A stretch of DNA of 64,000 bases from the NCBI GenBank assembly GCA_033764725.1, contig JANRIR010000066.1, positions 1 through 64,000 on the forward strand, given 5' to 3'. This document shows, piece after piece, positions 31,901-39,957 of this stretch. Position numbers and translations under genes: made by a program. Every line of letters begins with the position of its first letter. Within the stretch, counting starts at the first letter, position 1. Source of the DNA: RI-43 sp033764725 (GTDB lineage: Bacteria; Pseudomonadota; Alphaproteobacteria; Caulobacterales; Aquidulcibacteraceae). Below the pieces are notes generated by a model. It was not told the origin of the DNA. It searched no databases and saw only the letters and a list, made by a program, of their open reading frames with translations.

Positions 31901-32779
31901 TCAGTCGAGCAAACGATGCGGCAGCGCCGCGAGATAGCGCCCATAGGCGCTGTCGCCATAGTGCGCCGCCGCCGCCGCCAGCGCCTCGGGGTCGATATAA
32001 CCGAGGCGAAAGGCTATCTCTTCCGGGCAGGCGATCTTCTGGCCCTGGCGGCGTTCCAGCACGCGCACATATTCGGCCGCGTCGAGCAGTGCGTCGGCGG
32101 CGCCGGCGTCGAACCAGGCGAAGCCGCGGCCGAGCTTCTCGAGCCGCAGGCGCCCGCGCGCCAGATAGGCGTTCAACACGTCGGTGATTTCGAGTTCGCC
32201 GCGCGCGGAGGGGGCGAGGCCGCGCGCGATGGCGGGCGCTTCGCCGTCGAAGAAATAAAGCCCGATCGCAGCCCAGTGCGACGGCGGAAGCGGCGGCTTC
32301 TCCTCGATGCCGATGACCGCGCCGTGCGCGTCGAAGCGCACGACGCCATAGCGCTCCGGCGCGTCGACATAATGCGCGAACACGGTCGCGCCCTCTGCGC
32401 CGGCGGCGCGCGCCGCCGCGAGGCGCTCGGGCAGGCCGTGGCCGAACAGGATGTTGTCGCCAAGCGCAAGGCATGACGGCGCGCCGTCGAGGAATGTCTC
32501 CGCGATGATCAGCGCCTGGGCGACGCCGGCGGGTTCGCGCTGCTCGGCGTAGCGCAGCGAAAGGCCCCATTGCGTTCCGTCGCCGAGGAGACGCCGATAG
32601 GCGGGCGCGTCCTGCGGCGTGGTGATCACGAGGATCTCGCGCAGGCCCGCCAGCATCAGCGTCGTCAGCGGGAAATAGATCATCGGCTTGTCGTAGACCG
32701 GCAGCAGATGCTTCGACGTCGCCGCCGTCAGCGGCCGCAGCCGCGTGCCCAAACCGCCGGCAAGGAGAACGCCGCGCAT
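31901..32779 (-). CDS. rfbA: Glucose-1-phosphate thymidylyltransferase
   Basis: RfbA makes dTDP-glucose from dTTP and glucose-1-phosphate. The 292-residue protein has the nucleotidyltransferase signature MRGVLLAGGLGTRLRPLT, SKHLLPVYDKPMIYFPL, and the conserved CLALGDNILFG. The ATG at 32779 overlaps the rfbB stop in TGATG, so the two are coupled. rfbC and rfbD are absent, so the end product (for example dTDP-rhamnose) depends on genes elsewhere. Confidence 0.95.
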   Translation of the reverse strand: MRGVLLAGGLGTRLRPLTAATSKHLLPVYDKPMIYFPLTTLMLAGLREILVITTPQDAPAYRRLLGDGTQWGLSLRYAEQREPAGVAQALIIAETFLDGAPSCLALGDNILFGHGLPERLAAARAAGAEGATVFAHYVDAPERYGVVRFDAHGAVIGIEEKPPLPPSHWAAIGLYFFDGEAPAIARGLAPSARGELEITDVLNAYLARGRLRLEKLGRGFAWFDAGAADALLDAAEYVRVLERRQGQKIACPEEIAFRLGYIDPEALAAAAAHYGDSAYGRYLAALPHRLLD

Positions 32780-33837
32780 CACGTCTGCGCCGCGCCCGCG
32801 CCGAGCCGGCGGCCGGCATAGAGGCCTTCGCGGATCGGGCGCCACCAGGCTTCGTTGGCGATGTACCAGCGCACCGTCTCGCGCAGGCCGTCCTCGAAGC
32901 GTTGCTGCGGCGCCCACTCAAGCGCGGCGCGAGCCTTGGCGCTATCGGCGGCGTAGCGCCGATCATGGCCCGGGCGATCGGGCGCCAGCGTGATCAGGTC
33001 GGCGTGCGGCGCGCGGCGGGGCTGTTCCGCATCGAGGATCGCGCAAATCGCGTGCGCGACTTCAAGGCTCGTGCGCTCGTCGCCGCCGCCGAACAGGTAG
33101 GTCTCGCCGACGGCGCCGCGCTCCAGGATGGCGAACAGGCCGGCGACGTGATCGTCGACATGCAGCCAATCGCGGCTGTGGCCGCCATCGCCATAGATCG
33201 CGATCGGCTTGCCTTCGAGCGCGTTGAGGATGCTCAGCGGAATGAGCTTTTCGGGAAACTGATAGGGCCCGTAATTGTTCGTGCAATTCGAAACGATCAC
33301 CGGCAGGCCGTAGGTCTCGCGCCAGGCGCGCGCCAGATGATCGGACGCCGCCTTCGACGCGGCGTAGGGCGAGCGCGGGCGATAAGGCGAGGTTTCGGTG
33401 AACCGCCCCTCGGGCCCAAGCGCGCCGAACACCTCGTCGGTGGAGACGTGCACGAAGCGAAAGCGCGCGCGCCGTTCGTGCGGCATGGCGCGCCAGACGC
33501 TGCGCGCGGCCTCCAGCAGTGCATGCGCGCCGACGATGTTGGTCCGCACGAACGCGTCGGCGGCGTCGATCGAGCGGTCGACATGCGTCTCGGCCGCCAG
33601 ATGCAGGATCGCGTCGGGTTGAAAGGCCGCAAGCGCATCCTCGACGCGGGCGCGGTCGGCGATGTCGGCGTGCAGAAACGTGTAGCCGGGCCGGCCCTCG
33701 AGCATGGCGACGTTTTCACGCCGGCCGGCATAGGCGAGCGCGTCGATGTTCAACACGCTCCAGCCCCGCGCATCGACCGCGGCCCGGCATGCGGCCGAGC
33801 CGATGAAGCCGCACCCGCCCGTGATCGCTAGGCGCAT
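32779..33837 (-). CDS. rfbB: dTDP-glucose 4,6-dehydratase
   Basis: RfbB converts dTDP-glucose to the 4-keto-6-deoxy sugar. The 352-residue extended SDR has the NAD loop TGGCGFIGSAACR, HLAAETHVDRSID, the catalytic YAASKAASDHL with HVSTDEVFG, and NCTNNYGPYQFPEKLIPL. I chose the ATG at 33837; the open frame extends 19 residues further without family similarity. It precedes rfbA on the minus strand. Confidence 0.95.
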   Translation of the reverse strand: MRLAITGGCGFIGSAACRAAVDARGWSVLNIDALAYAGRRENVAMLEGRPGYTFLHADIADRARVEDALAAFQPDAILHLAAETHVDRSIDAADAFVRTNIVGAHALLEAARSVWRAMPHERRARFRFVHVSTDEVFGALGPEGRFTETSPYRPRSPYAASKAASDHLARAWRETYGLPVIVSNCTNNYGPYQFPEKLIPLSILNALEGKPIAIYGDGGHSRDWLHVDDHVAGLFAILERGAVGETYLFGGGDERTSLEVAHAICAILDAEQPRRAPHADLITLAPDRPGHDRRYAADSAKARAALEWAPQQRFEDGLRETVRWYIANEAWWRPIREGLYAGRRLGAGAAQT

Positions 33838-33927
33838 GGGCGGCGCGCGGCTGGGGTGGCGCAGGCGGAGCTCATGGACCTTGCTTAGCCGCAAACCCGG
33901 GCGACGCGAAAGCCGCCGGCGCGCCCG

Positions 33928-35121
33928 TCATGCAGACGCATCGCCGCCGCGTGCGGCGCGGGCGTAGCGGTCGACGGCGGCGAACAGGAACGGATTGAGC
34001 GCAATCGAGAGGAGCGCTGCGGCGAGGATCAGGTTCGCGGTCGCTTCGCTCATGACGCCGAGCGAGCGGCTGAGGCTCGCCAGCACGAACGAGAATTCTC
34101 CGATCTGCGCCAGCGCGGCGGCGACCAGAAGGCCGGACGCCGGCGCCAGGCCGAACGCCGTGGTGATCGCCAGCGCCGCGAGCGCCTTGCCCACGATGAC
34201 GATGGTCACCACGGCGGCGACCGACAGCGGCTGCTCTGCAATGATTCCGGGATCGAACAGCATGCCGACCGACACGAAGAACAGCACCGCGAACGTGTCG
34301 CGCAGCGGCTGGCTGTCTTCGGCGATCTTGTGGGTGAATTTCGTGCTGTTCAGCATCACGCCGGCGAGAAAGGCGCCGAGCGCGAACGAAGCGTCGAATA
34401 GCGTATAGGCGACATAGGCCATGCCGAGCGCGATGGCGAGCGTGCCGAGCGACATGAGCTCGCGCGATTTCGTGTGCGCGATCTGCACGATCAGCCAGGG
34501 AAACACGCGCGCGCCGACCACGAGCATCAGCGCGACGAACGCCGCGATCTTCGCGATCGTTTCGATCACGCGCAGCGTCGCTTCCGGCGACATGCCGGCG
34601 TCGAGCGAGGTGAGCGTCGGCAGCAACACGATCGTCAGCACGATGGCGATGTCCTCGACCACGAGCCAGCCGATGCAGATGCGGCCGTTTTCGGTCTTGA
34701 GCAATTTGCGCTCTTCCAGCGCGCGCAGCAGCACGACCGTGCTCGCCACCGACAGCGACACGCCAAGTGCTAGGCTCTCGGCCGGCGGCAAACCGATCAG
34801 GGCGCCGAAGCCGTAGCCGAGGCCCGTCGCCGCGGCCATCTGCACCAGCGCGCCCGGCAGCGCCACGCCGCGCACCGACCACAAATCAGCGAACGAGAAT
34901 TTCAAGCCGACGCCGAACATCAAGAGGATCACGCCGATCTCGGCCAATTGCAGCGCGAGATCGGCGTCGCCGACGAAGCCGGGCGTATGCGGCCCCACCG
35001 CGACGCCCGCCATCAGATAGCCGACGATCGGCGACAGCTTCACGCGATTGGCCAGAAACCCGAACACGAACGCCAGCGCCAGGCCGATGACGATCGTGGA
35101 GATGAGCGCGTAATCTTCCAT
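33928..35121 (-). CDS. CPA2-type cation:proton antiporter without RCK domain
   Basis: The 397-residue membrane protein has about 12 segments of the KefB/YbaL type. Typical parts are LSPIVGYLMAGVAVGPHTPG, GVSLSVASTVVLLRALEE, SFALGAFLAGVMLNSTKF and ALAQIGEFSFVLASL. It ends shortly after the last membrane segment (FAAVDRYARAARGGDASA). The roughly 150-residue TrkA-N/RCK domain usual in KefB and YbaL is missing. The stop is followed by 90 bases and rfbB on the same strand. It probably exchanges K+ or Na+ for H+. Confidence 0.88.
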   Translation of the reverse strand: MEDYALISTIVIGLALAFVFGFLANRVKLSPIVGYLMAGVAVGPHTPGFVGDADLALQLAEIGVILLMFGVGLKFSFADLWSVRGVALPGALVQMAAATGLGYGFGALIGLPPAESLALGVSLSVASTVVLLRALEERKLLKTENGRICIGWLVVEDIAIVLTIVLLPTLTSLDAGMSPEATLRVIETIAKIAAFVALMLVVGARVFPWLIVQIAHTKSRELMSLGTLAIALGMAYVAYTLFDASFALGAFLAGVMLNSTKFTHKIAEDSQPLRDTFAVLFFVSVGMLFDPGIIAEQPLSVAAVVTIVIVGKALAALAITTAFGLAPASGLLVAAALAQIGEFSFVLASLSRSLGVMSEATANLILAAALLSIALNPFLFAAVDRYARAARGGDASA

Positions 35122-35200
35122 AGGGTGGGTGTGGGGCGCAGCGCCGGCCGGGTCAAATCGGCTTTTGGCGGTCGCTGCGCCATGCTCAATTGCAGGGCCG

Positions 35201-35437
35201 CTATGCGCCCTGCAACGGAACCGGGTTCCAGCGCTTTGGCGCAGGGGCGGCGCCAGCGACGGTTTTGTGACGGCGGACCCCGCAGAATCTCAATTCATTG
35301 AACGCGTTCAGCCAACTAAGGCGCGCAGCATCGCTGCGCCGGCGCCGGGGTGCGGCGCGTGCGCGCAGCGGCGGCGCGGCGGCGCGGCGCTCGCCGCCGG
35401 CGCGCACGCCATGGACAATACGCCCCGCCATCGCCAT
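35201..35437 (-). CDS. Possible 78-residue Arg/Ala-rich protein
   Basis: The gap from 35122 to 35578 has no recognisable gene. On the minus strand, however, a full AGGAGG lies 7 bases before an ATG at 35437. The resulting frame (MAMAGRIVHGVRAGGERRAA...) is rich in Arg and Ala, ends at 35201 and has no family I know. The same bases are GC-rich and palindromic on the plus strand, so the frame could be chance. The plain ribosome binding site is the only support. Confidence 0.25.
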   Translation of the reverse strand: MAMAGRIVHGVRAGGERRAAAPPLRARAAPRRRRSDAARLSWLNAFNELRFCGVRRHKTVAGAAPAPKRWNPVPLQGA

Positions 35438-35578
35438 ATCGCCGCCTCCTGAAGCGCGTAGGGACGCGAGCGCGGACAGGTCAGCGCCGCGGTGGAGACC
35501 GCAGCGCCGGGCCACGGGGCGCACCAGCAGGGACACAGACCGGAAAGAGCGCCGGGCGTGTCCGGAAGAAGGATCGAG

Positions 35579-35806
35579 ATGGAGCACGATTTCTGCACGG
35601 TCGACGGCGCGCGGCGCCTGAAGCAGCGGATCGAGGAATACTGGCGCGAGCGCGGCTACAATGTCGACGTGAAGCTCGTCGACGCCGGGTTCGTGGCGGC
35701 CATGCGCTCGGCCCGCACGGATGTGCGCAGCGACATGGTCAATGGTCTGCCGTCGCGCGACGCCGATCCGGCGCCGGCGCGCAAGGGCTCGCTGGAGAAC
35801 GCCTGA
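35579..35806 (+). CDS. Short hypothetical protein (75 aa)
   Basis: The small protein begins MEHDFCTVDGARRLKQRIEE and continues YWRERGYNVDVKLVDAGFVA, then ends in a polar tail. The first half looks like an amphipathic helix followed by a beta-strand, which suggests a real folded protein. AAGGA lies 5 bases before the ATG. It converges on the gph gene, with 6 bases between the stops. I do not recognise the family. Confidence 0.6.
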   Translation: MEHDFCTVDGARRLKQRIEEYWRERGYNVDVKLVDAGFVAAMRSARTDVRSDMVNGLPSRDADPAPARKGSLENA

Positions 35807-35812
35807 CGCGCT

Positions 35813-36511
35813 TCAGCGCGCGCCGAACACATGCGCCGCCGTCGCGGGGATGTCGGAAAAATGCGACACCACCGCGTCGGCGCCCAGCGTGGCGACGTCG
35901 ACGTCGGCATAGCCGAAATCCACCAGGATGACGCGCACGCCCGCGGCGCGCCCCGACTGTGCGTCAGCCGAAGAATCCCCCACCATCGCCGCACGCTGCG
36001 GCGCGCCGCCGATGCGCGCGATCGCGTCGCGCACATGATCGGGATGGGGCTTGCGGTTCGCCGTCGCATCCGCGCCCACCACCGCCTCGAAGAACCGAGC
36101 GAGATCGAGCGCGTCGAGCAATCGCCGCGATAGCTCGGTGCGCTTGTTGGTGCATACCGCGAGGCGGGCGCCGGCGGCGCGCAAAGCCTCCAGCGCCTCG
36201 ACGCAGCCTGGAAACGGCCGGCTCTCGGCGGCGATGTCGGCGCGGTAGAAATCGACGAAGGTTTCGGTCAGCGCGTCGAGCTTATTCGGCGCGAAGGTTA
36301 TGGACGCCGCGGCCGCGGCCCGTTCGATCATGCGGCGGGCGCCATGGCCGATAAAGCTTCGCATCGCCGGCAGCGATGCAGGCGCCATGCCTTCCAGCGC
36401 CAGTGTGCGGTTGAGCGCGCGCACAAGATCGGGCGCAGTGTCGACGAGCGTGCCGTCGAGATCGAAGGCGATCGCGGCGCCGGAGAGGGCGGTGAGCGCG
36501 GGGGACTGCAT
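35813..36511 (-). CDS. gph: Phosphoglycolate phosphatase-like HAD hydrolase
   Basis: The 232-residue HAD phosphatase has motif I FDLDGTLVDTAPDL, motif II VCTNKR, the lysine in NRKPHP and motif IV MVGDSSADAQSGRAAG. This is the Gph pattern, which removes phosphate from 2-phosphoglycolate formed in DNA repair. I start at the ATG at 36511, just before SPALTALSGAAIAFDLDG; the longer frame adds residues without similarity. It is divergent from the glycosyltransferase pair, with about 80 bases between. Confidence 0.88.
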   Translation of the reverse strand: MQSPALTALSGAAIAFDLDGTLVDTAPDLVRALNRTLALEGMAPASLPAMRSFIGHGARRMIERAAAAASITFAPNKLDALTETFVDFYRADIAAESRPFPGCVEALEALRAAGARLAVCTNKRTELSRRLLDALDLARFFEAVVGADATANRKPHPDHVRDAIARIGGAPQRAAMVGDSSADAQSGRAAGVRVILVDFGYADVDVATLGADAVVSHFSDIPATAAHVFGAR

Positions 36512-36591
36512 CGGCGGCGTGCGTTTCCTTGAAGCGGCGAAGCCGATGCTGAATAAACGCGCTGCGAGGCCGTGGCGACAGGGGGGCCGCA

Positions 36592-37479
36592 GTGACCGCA
36601 AGTGCGCGCATCGCAGTGGTGATCGCCACGACAGGCCGCGCGGCGATCGTCGATCGGACCGCGCCCTTATGGCTGCGCCAGACGCGCCCGTTCGATCGGC
36701 TGATCCTGTCGGCGGCGAGCGAGGCCGATATCGGGCCTCAAGCGCGCGCCATTCCCGGCGTCGAAATCCTGGTTGGACCCAAAGGCAGCTGCCACCAGCG
36801 CAATACGGCGCTCGACGCGGTCGGCGCGGATTGCCCGATCGTGGCCTTCGCCGATGACGATTACCTGCCCTCGCGGCGCTTCCTGGCGCTGACCGAGGCG
36901 ATCCTGGCGGCCGAGCCCGACATCCATTGCCTCACCGGCCACGTCATCGCCGACGGCGCGCGCTCGCAGGGCATCGCCTTCGATGACGCGCTCGCGATCA
37001 TCGATGCGTCGGACGCCAGCCCGGCGCAGGAGGGCTTCAAGCTCATCCCCGCCGCGCACGGCTACGGCTGCAACCTGGTCGCGCGGATGGCGGCGGCGCC
37101 CGCGGTCCGGTTCGACGAACGCCTGCCGCTCTATGGCTGGATGGAGGACCTCGACTTCTCCCGCCGCGTCGCCGCGCAGGGGCGCATCATGCGCTCGATG
37201 GCGCTCCTGGGGGTGCATATGGGGGTCAAGTCCGGCCGCCAGCCGGGCGTGCGCCTGGGCTATTCGCAGGTCGCCAACATCGCCTATCTCGCCGGCAAAG
37301 GCTCGATGCCTTGGACCGAGGCGGCCGCGCAGATCGGGCGCAACGTCGCCGCCAACGCCGCCAAGGCGCTGTTTCCCGAGCCCTGGGTCGACCGCAAGGG
37401 GCGGCTGCGCGGCAACGTTATCGCCTTCGGCGACGGACTGGCCGGACGCCTGCGCCCCGAGCGCGTGCTCGAGCTTTAG
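36592..37479 (+). CDS. GT2-like glycosyltransferase, first of a tandem pair
   Basis: The 295-residue protein opens with IAVVIATTGRAAIVDRTAPL and has the metal-binding FADDDYLPS, then YGWMEDLDFSRR and GVHMGVKSGRQPGVRLGYS. These are features of GT-A fold family 2 glycosyltransferases. The GTG start is preceded by AGGGGGG. Sugar donor and acceptor are unknown. A close paralogue follows after about 95 bases, and a dTDP-sugar pair (rfbB-rfbA) lies 3 kb upstream. Confidence 0.85.
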   Translation: MTASARIAVVIATTGRAAIVDRTAPLWLRQTRPFDRLILSAASEADIGPQARAIPGVEILVGPKGSCHQRNTALDAVGADCPIVAFADDDYLPSRRFLALTEAILAAEPDIHCLTGHVIADGARSQGIAFDDALAIIDASDASPAQEGFKLIPAAHGYGCNLVARMAAAPAVRFDERLPLYGWMEDLDFSRRVAAQGRIMRSMALLGVHMGVKSGRQPGVRLGYSQVANIAYLAGKGSMPWTEAAAQIGRNVAANAAKALFPEPWVDRKGRLRGNVIAFGDGLAGRLRPERVLEL

Positions 37480-37574
37480 CCTTAACGCCGCGGCGCGCCC
37501 GGCGCCGCTTTTGCTTCCCGAGGCCTGTGCGGCCTCATCGGCGCCTTTCGCCCGGCCGCGAGGGATGGGCGCGC

Positions 37575-38450
37575 ATGCGCATTGCAGTCGTCATCGCAAC
37601 CACGGGCAGGCCCGACATCGTCGACCGGACGGCGCCGCTCTGGGCGCGCCAGTCGCGCCCGTTCGAAGCCATGATCGTCTCGGCCGCCGCCGCGGGCGAT
37701 GTCGGCCCGGCGGCGCGCGCCATCGCCGGGAGTGCGGTCGTCGTTGGGCCCAAGGGCCTGTGCGCGCAGCGCAACACCGCTTTGAACGCGCTCGCGGGCG
37801 CCTGCGACGTCGTGGTCTTCGCTGACGACGATTACGTCCCCTCGCAGCGCTTCCTGGAGCAGACCGAAACCATCCTCGCCGCGCACGCCGATATCGTCGC
37901 GCTCACCGGTCATGTCCTGGCCGACGGCATCAACACCGCCGGGCTCTCTTTCGAGACCGCCCAGCGCCTGGTGGAGGAGGCCGACAGCGCGCCGCCGCCG
38001 CGCCGCTTCACCATCATTCCCGCCGCCCACGCCTATGGCTGCAACATGGCGATCCGCGTCAGCGCGGCGCCGGATCTGCGCTTCGACGAGCGCCTGCCGC
38101 TCTATGCGTGGATGGAGGATCTCGATTTCTCGCGCCGCATCGCCCGCTTCGGGCGCGTCGCGCGCGCGATGGAGCTATTAGGCGTGCACATGGGCGTAAA
38201 GTCGGGCCGCCAATCGGGCGTGCGGCTCGGCTATTCGCAGGTCGCCAATCTCGCCTATCTCGCGCACAAGGGCTCGATGCCGTGGAGCGAGGCGCTGGCG
38301 CAAATCGCGCGCAACGTCATCGCCAATTGCGTGCGCGTGCTGAAGCCCGAGCCTTGGGTCGACCGCCAGGGGCGTTTGCGCGGCAATCTGTTGGCGTTGC
38401 GCGACGGCATCGCAGGCGTTCAATCGCCGGAGCGCGTGCTGGATCTGTAA
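37575..38450 (+). CDS. GT2-like glycosyltransferase, second of a tandem pair
   Basis: The 291-residue protein is a clear paralogue of the preceding gene. It shares RIAVVIATTGRPDIVDRTAP, FADDDYVPSQRF, YAWMEDLDFSRR and GVHMGVKSGRQSGVRLGYSQ, and differs most in the middle (residues about 120-165). I chose the ATG at 37575; the frame is open upstream but only in the alternate frame of the first gene. The pair probably arose by tandem duplication. Confidence 0.85.
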   Translation: MRIAVVIATTGRPDIVDRTAPLWARQSRPFEAMIVSAAAAGDVGPAARAIAGSAVVVGPKGLCAQRNTALNALAGACDVVVFADDDYVPSQRFLEQTETILAAHADIVALTGHVLADGINTAGLSFETAQRLVEEADSAPPPRRFTIIPAAHAYGCNMAIRVSAAPDLRFDERLPLYAWMEDLDFSRRIARFGRVARAMELLGVHMGVKSGRQSGVRLGYSQVANLAYLAHKGSMPWSEALAQIARNVIANCVRVLKPEPWVDRQGRLRGNLLALRDGIAGVQSPERVLDL

Positions 38451-38460
38451 TCCGCCGCGC

Positions 38461-38603
38461 CTCCTTCTCCCCTTGTGGGAGAAGGTGGATCGACGCGGAA
38501 CGCGTCGAGACGGATGAGGGGTGATTGATCAACTCGCAAATGTTGGCGCCCTCACCCCTCATCCGGCGCTTCGCGCCACCTTCTCCCACAAGGGGAGAAG
38601 GAG
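38461..38603. repeat. Family C inverted repeat pair
   Basis: CTCCTTCTCCCCTTGTGGGA and GACGGATGAGGGGTG face CACCCCTCATCCGGCGCTTC and CCTTCTCCCACAAGGGGAGA across a centre containing AACTCGCAAATGTT. The pair lies between the glycosyltransferase gene and the convergent acidic-protein gene. Confidence 0.8.
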
Positions 38604-38631
38604 AGGGCGCGTTTTATTTATTCGCTGCGCT

Positions 38632-39018
38632 TCAATCGTCGTCGCGTTCGGTTTCGACTTCGTATTTCGGCAGATCGGCGCGCAGCGTCTCGTAGAGGCG
38701 ATCGACGAAGCGATCGGCGTCTTCGTCGACGAAGTCGTCGAAATAGTCCGCAAGGCTCGATTCGAAAATGTATTCGCCGTCCTCTGCGAACACGTAGCCG
38801 AGCTCTTCTTCCGAAGGCGAATGCACCACGAGGATCGAGGTGTCGTCTTCGTCGTCCTCCGAGAGGGAGAAGGTCAGGCGGCGGCTTTTGATCTTGCTTT
38901 CGATCTTCGGCAGGAGCGCCTTCAACGCGCCGAGCGCATCGAAGCTTTCGGTTTCGTCCTCCTGAATTTCCGCCTCGAAGCGCTTGCGCGCGGCGTCAAC
39001 TTCATCGTCGAATCCCAT
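38632..39018 (-). CDS. Highly acidic hypothetical protein (128 aa)
   Basis: The product is strongly acidic, with Glu/Asp runs in EIQEDETESFD, EDDEDDTSILV and SLADYFDDFVDEDADRFVDR. The middle (KSRRLTFSLSEDD...ILVVHSPSEEELGYVFAEDG) looks like beta-strands. The ATG at 39018 has GGAG 9 bases upstream, better than the longer open frame. It lies 44 bases downstream of purQ on the same strand. I do not recognise a family. Confidence 0.7.
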   Translation of the reverse strand: MGFDDEVDAARKRFEAEIQEDETESFDALGALKALLPKIESKIKSRRLTFSLSEDDEDDTSILVVHSPSEEELGYVFAEDGEYIFESSLADYFDDFVDEDADRFVDRLYETLRADLPKYEVETERDDD

Positions 39019-39062
39019 GTGCTTTCGCTCCCGCGACTTGAATGAATGGTCCGGCGCCCGGC

Positions 39063-39725
39063 TTACGCTGCTTCGAGCAGGCTTTGAAAGATGGGCCAGC
39101 CCCCGAGGCGGCCGAGGTCTGGATCGCATTCGCGCTCGGGATGCGGCATCAGGCCCATCACATTGCCGCGCTCATTGACGATGCCGGCGATGTCGCGCGC
39201 CGAGCCGTTGGGATTGTCGAGATAGCGCAGCGCAACGCGGCCTTCGCCGTCGAGGCGGTCGAGCGTTTCGGCGTCGGCGACGTAGCGGCCGTCGGCGTGC
39301 GCCACCGGGATCGTGGTTTCGCGCGTCTCGCGGAAGGCGCGGGTGAAGCGCGTATTGGCGTTGGCCACCGCCAGCCGCACCGGCCGACACACGAAGCGCA
39401 GCCCGATATTGCGCATCAGGGCGCCGGGCAGCAGGCGCGCTTCGGTGAGGATCTGAAAGCCGTTGCACACGCCCAGCACCAGGCCGCCGCGCGCGGCGTG
39501 TTCCTTGACCGCGCGCAGGATCGGGCTGCGCGCCGACATCGCGCCGGAGCGCAGATAATCGCCAAACGAAAAGCCGCCCGGCAGCAGCGCGAGATCGAGG
39601 CCGTCGGGCAGGGCGGTTTCGCCGTGCCACACCATCGCCGGCTTGGCGCCCGTGACGCGCTCCAGCGCGGTCGCCGCGTCGCGATCGCAATTGGAGCCGG
39701 GAAAAACGATGACGGCCGCCTTCAT
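39063..39725 (-). CDS. purQ: Phosphoribosylformylglycinamidine synthase, glutaminase subunit
   Basis: PurQ supplies ammonia from glutamine to PurL in step 4 of purine synthesis, with PurS as the third partner. The 220-residue class I amidotransferase has the triad Cys87 in GVCNGF and His195/Glu197 in MPHPERE, plus AVIVFPGSNCDRD at the start. In related genomes purQ closely follows purS. Here 684 bases, including a DUF559 gene and a repeat on the opposite strand, separate them. Confidence 0.96.
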   Translation of the reverse strand: MKAAVIVFPGSNCDRDAATALERVTGAKPAMVWHGETALPDGLDLALLPGGFSFGDYLRSGAMSARSPILRAVKEHAARGGLVLGVCNGFQILTEARLLPGALMRNIGLRFVCRPVRLAVANANTRFTRAFRETRETTIPVAHADGRYVADAETLDRLDGEGRVALRYLDNPNGSARDIAGIVNERGNVMGLMPHPERECDPDLGRLGGWPIFQSLLEAA

Positions 39726-39788
39726 GGGCCTTTCCATAAGCTGCGTCGCCGGCGAATTAAAGGCGTACGCCGACGCCGGGAGACACAG

Positions 39789-39887
39789 ATGCCGCCGCTG
39801 CTGATCGCAATCATCGTCGTCAGCGTGCTCCTCACTGGCGCGCTGACCTATGCCCTGTTCCGCGCCCAGGAGCCGCCAGAGGGGTGA
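39789..39887 (+). CDS. Very small predicted membrane protein (32 aa)
   Basis: The frame MPPLLIAIIVVSVLLTGALT..RAQEPPEG has one transmembrane helix and a short polar end. GGGAG lies 6 bases before the ATG. It is divergent from purQ and ends directly at the repeat upstream of the DUF559 gene. Small single-helix proteins are easily missed, and this one is supported only by its hydrophobic pattern and ribosome binding site. Confidence 0.45.
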   Translation: MPPLLIAIIVVSVLLTGALTYALFRAQEPPEG

Positions 39888-39945
39888 GGGGGGGGTAAGG
39901 TCCCCCCCCCCCACGGGGGGAGGGTGTCGCCGCAGGCGACGGGTG
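39885..39945. repeat. GC palindromic repeat upstream of the second DUF559 gene
   Basis: GAGGGGGGGGTAAGGTCCCC leads into CCCCCCACGGGGGGAGGGTG and a hairpin GTCGCCGCAGGCGAC, then GGGTGGGGGAAACC. It ends 13 bases before the DUF559 ATG. A matching element, CACCCTCCCCCGCCGGGGGA, lies inside the 3' end of the gene at about 40331-40350. Confidence 0.65.
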
Positions 39946-39957
39946 GGGGAAACCGCA

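Noticed and set aside
33838..33927. Frameshifted RCK remnant after the antiporter
   Set aside because: The 90 bases are too short for the domain, and no frame shows its nucleotide-binding motif.
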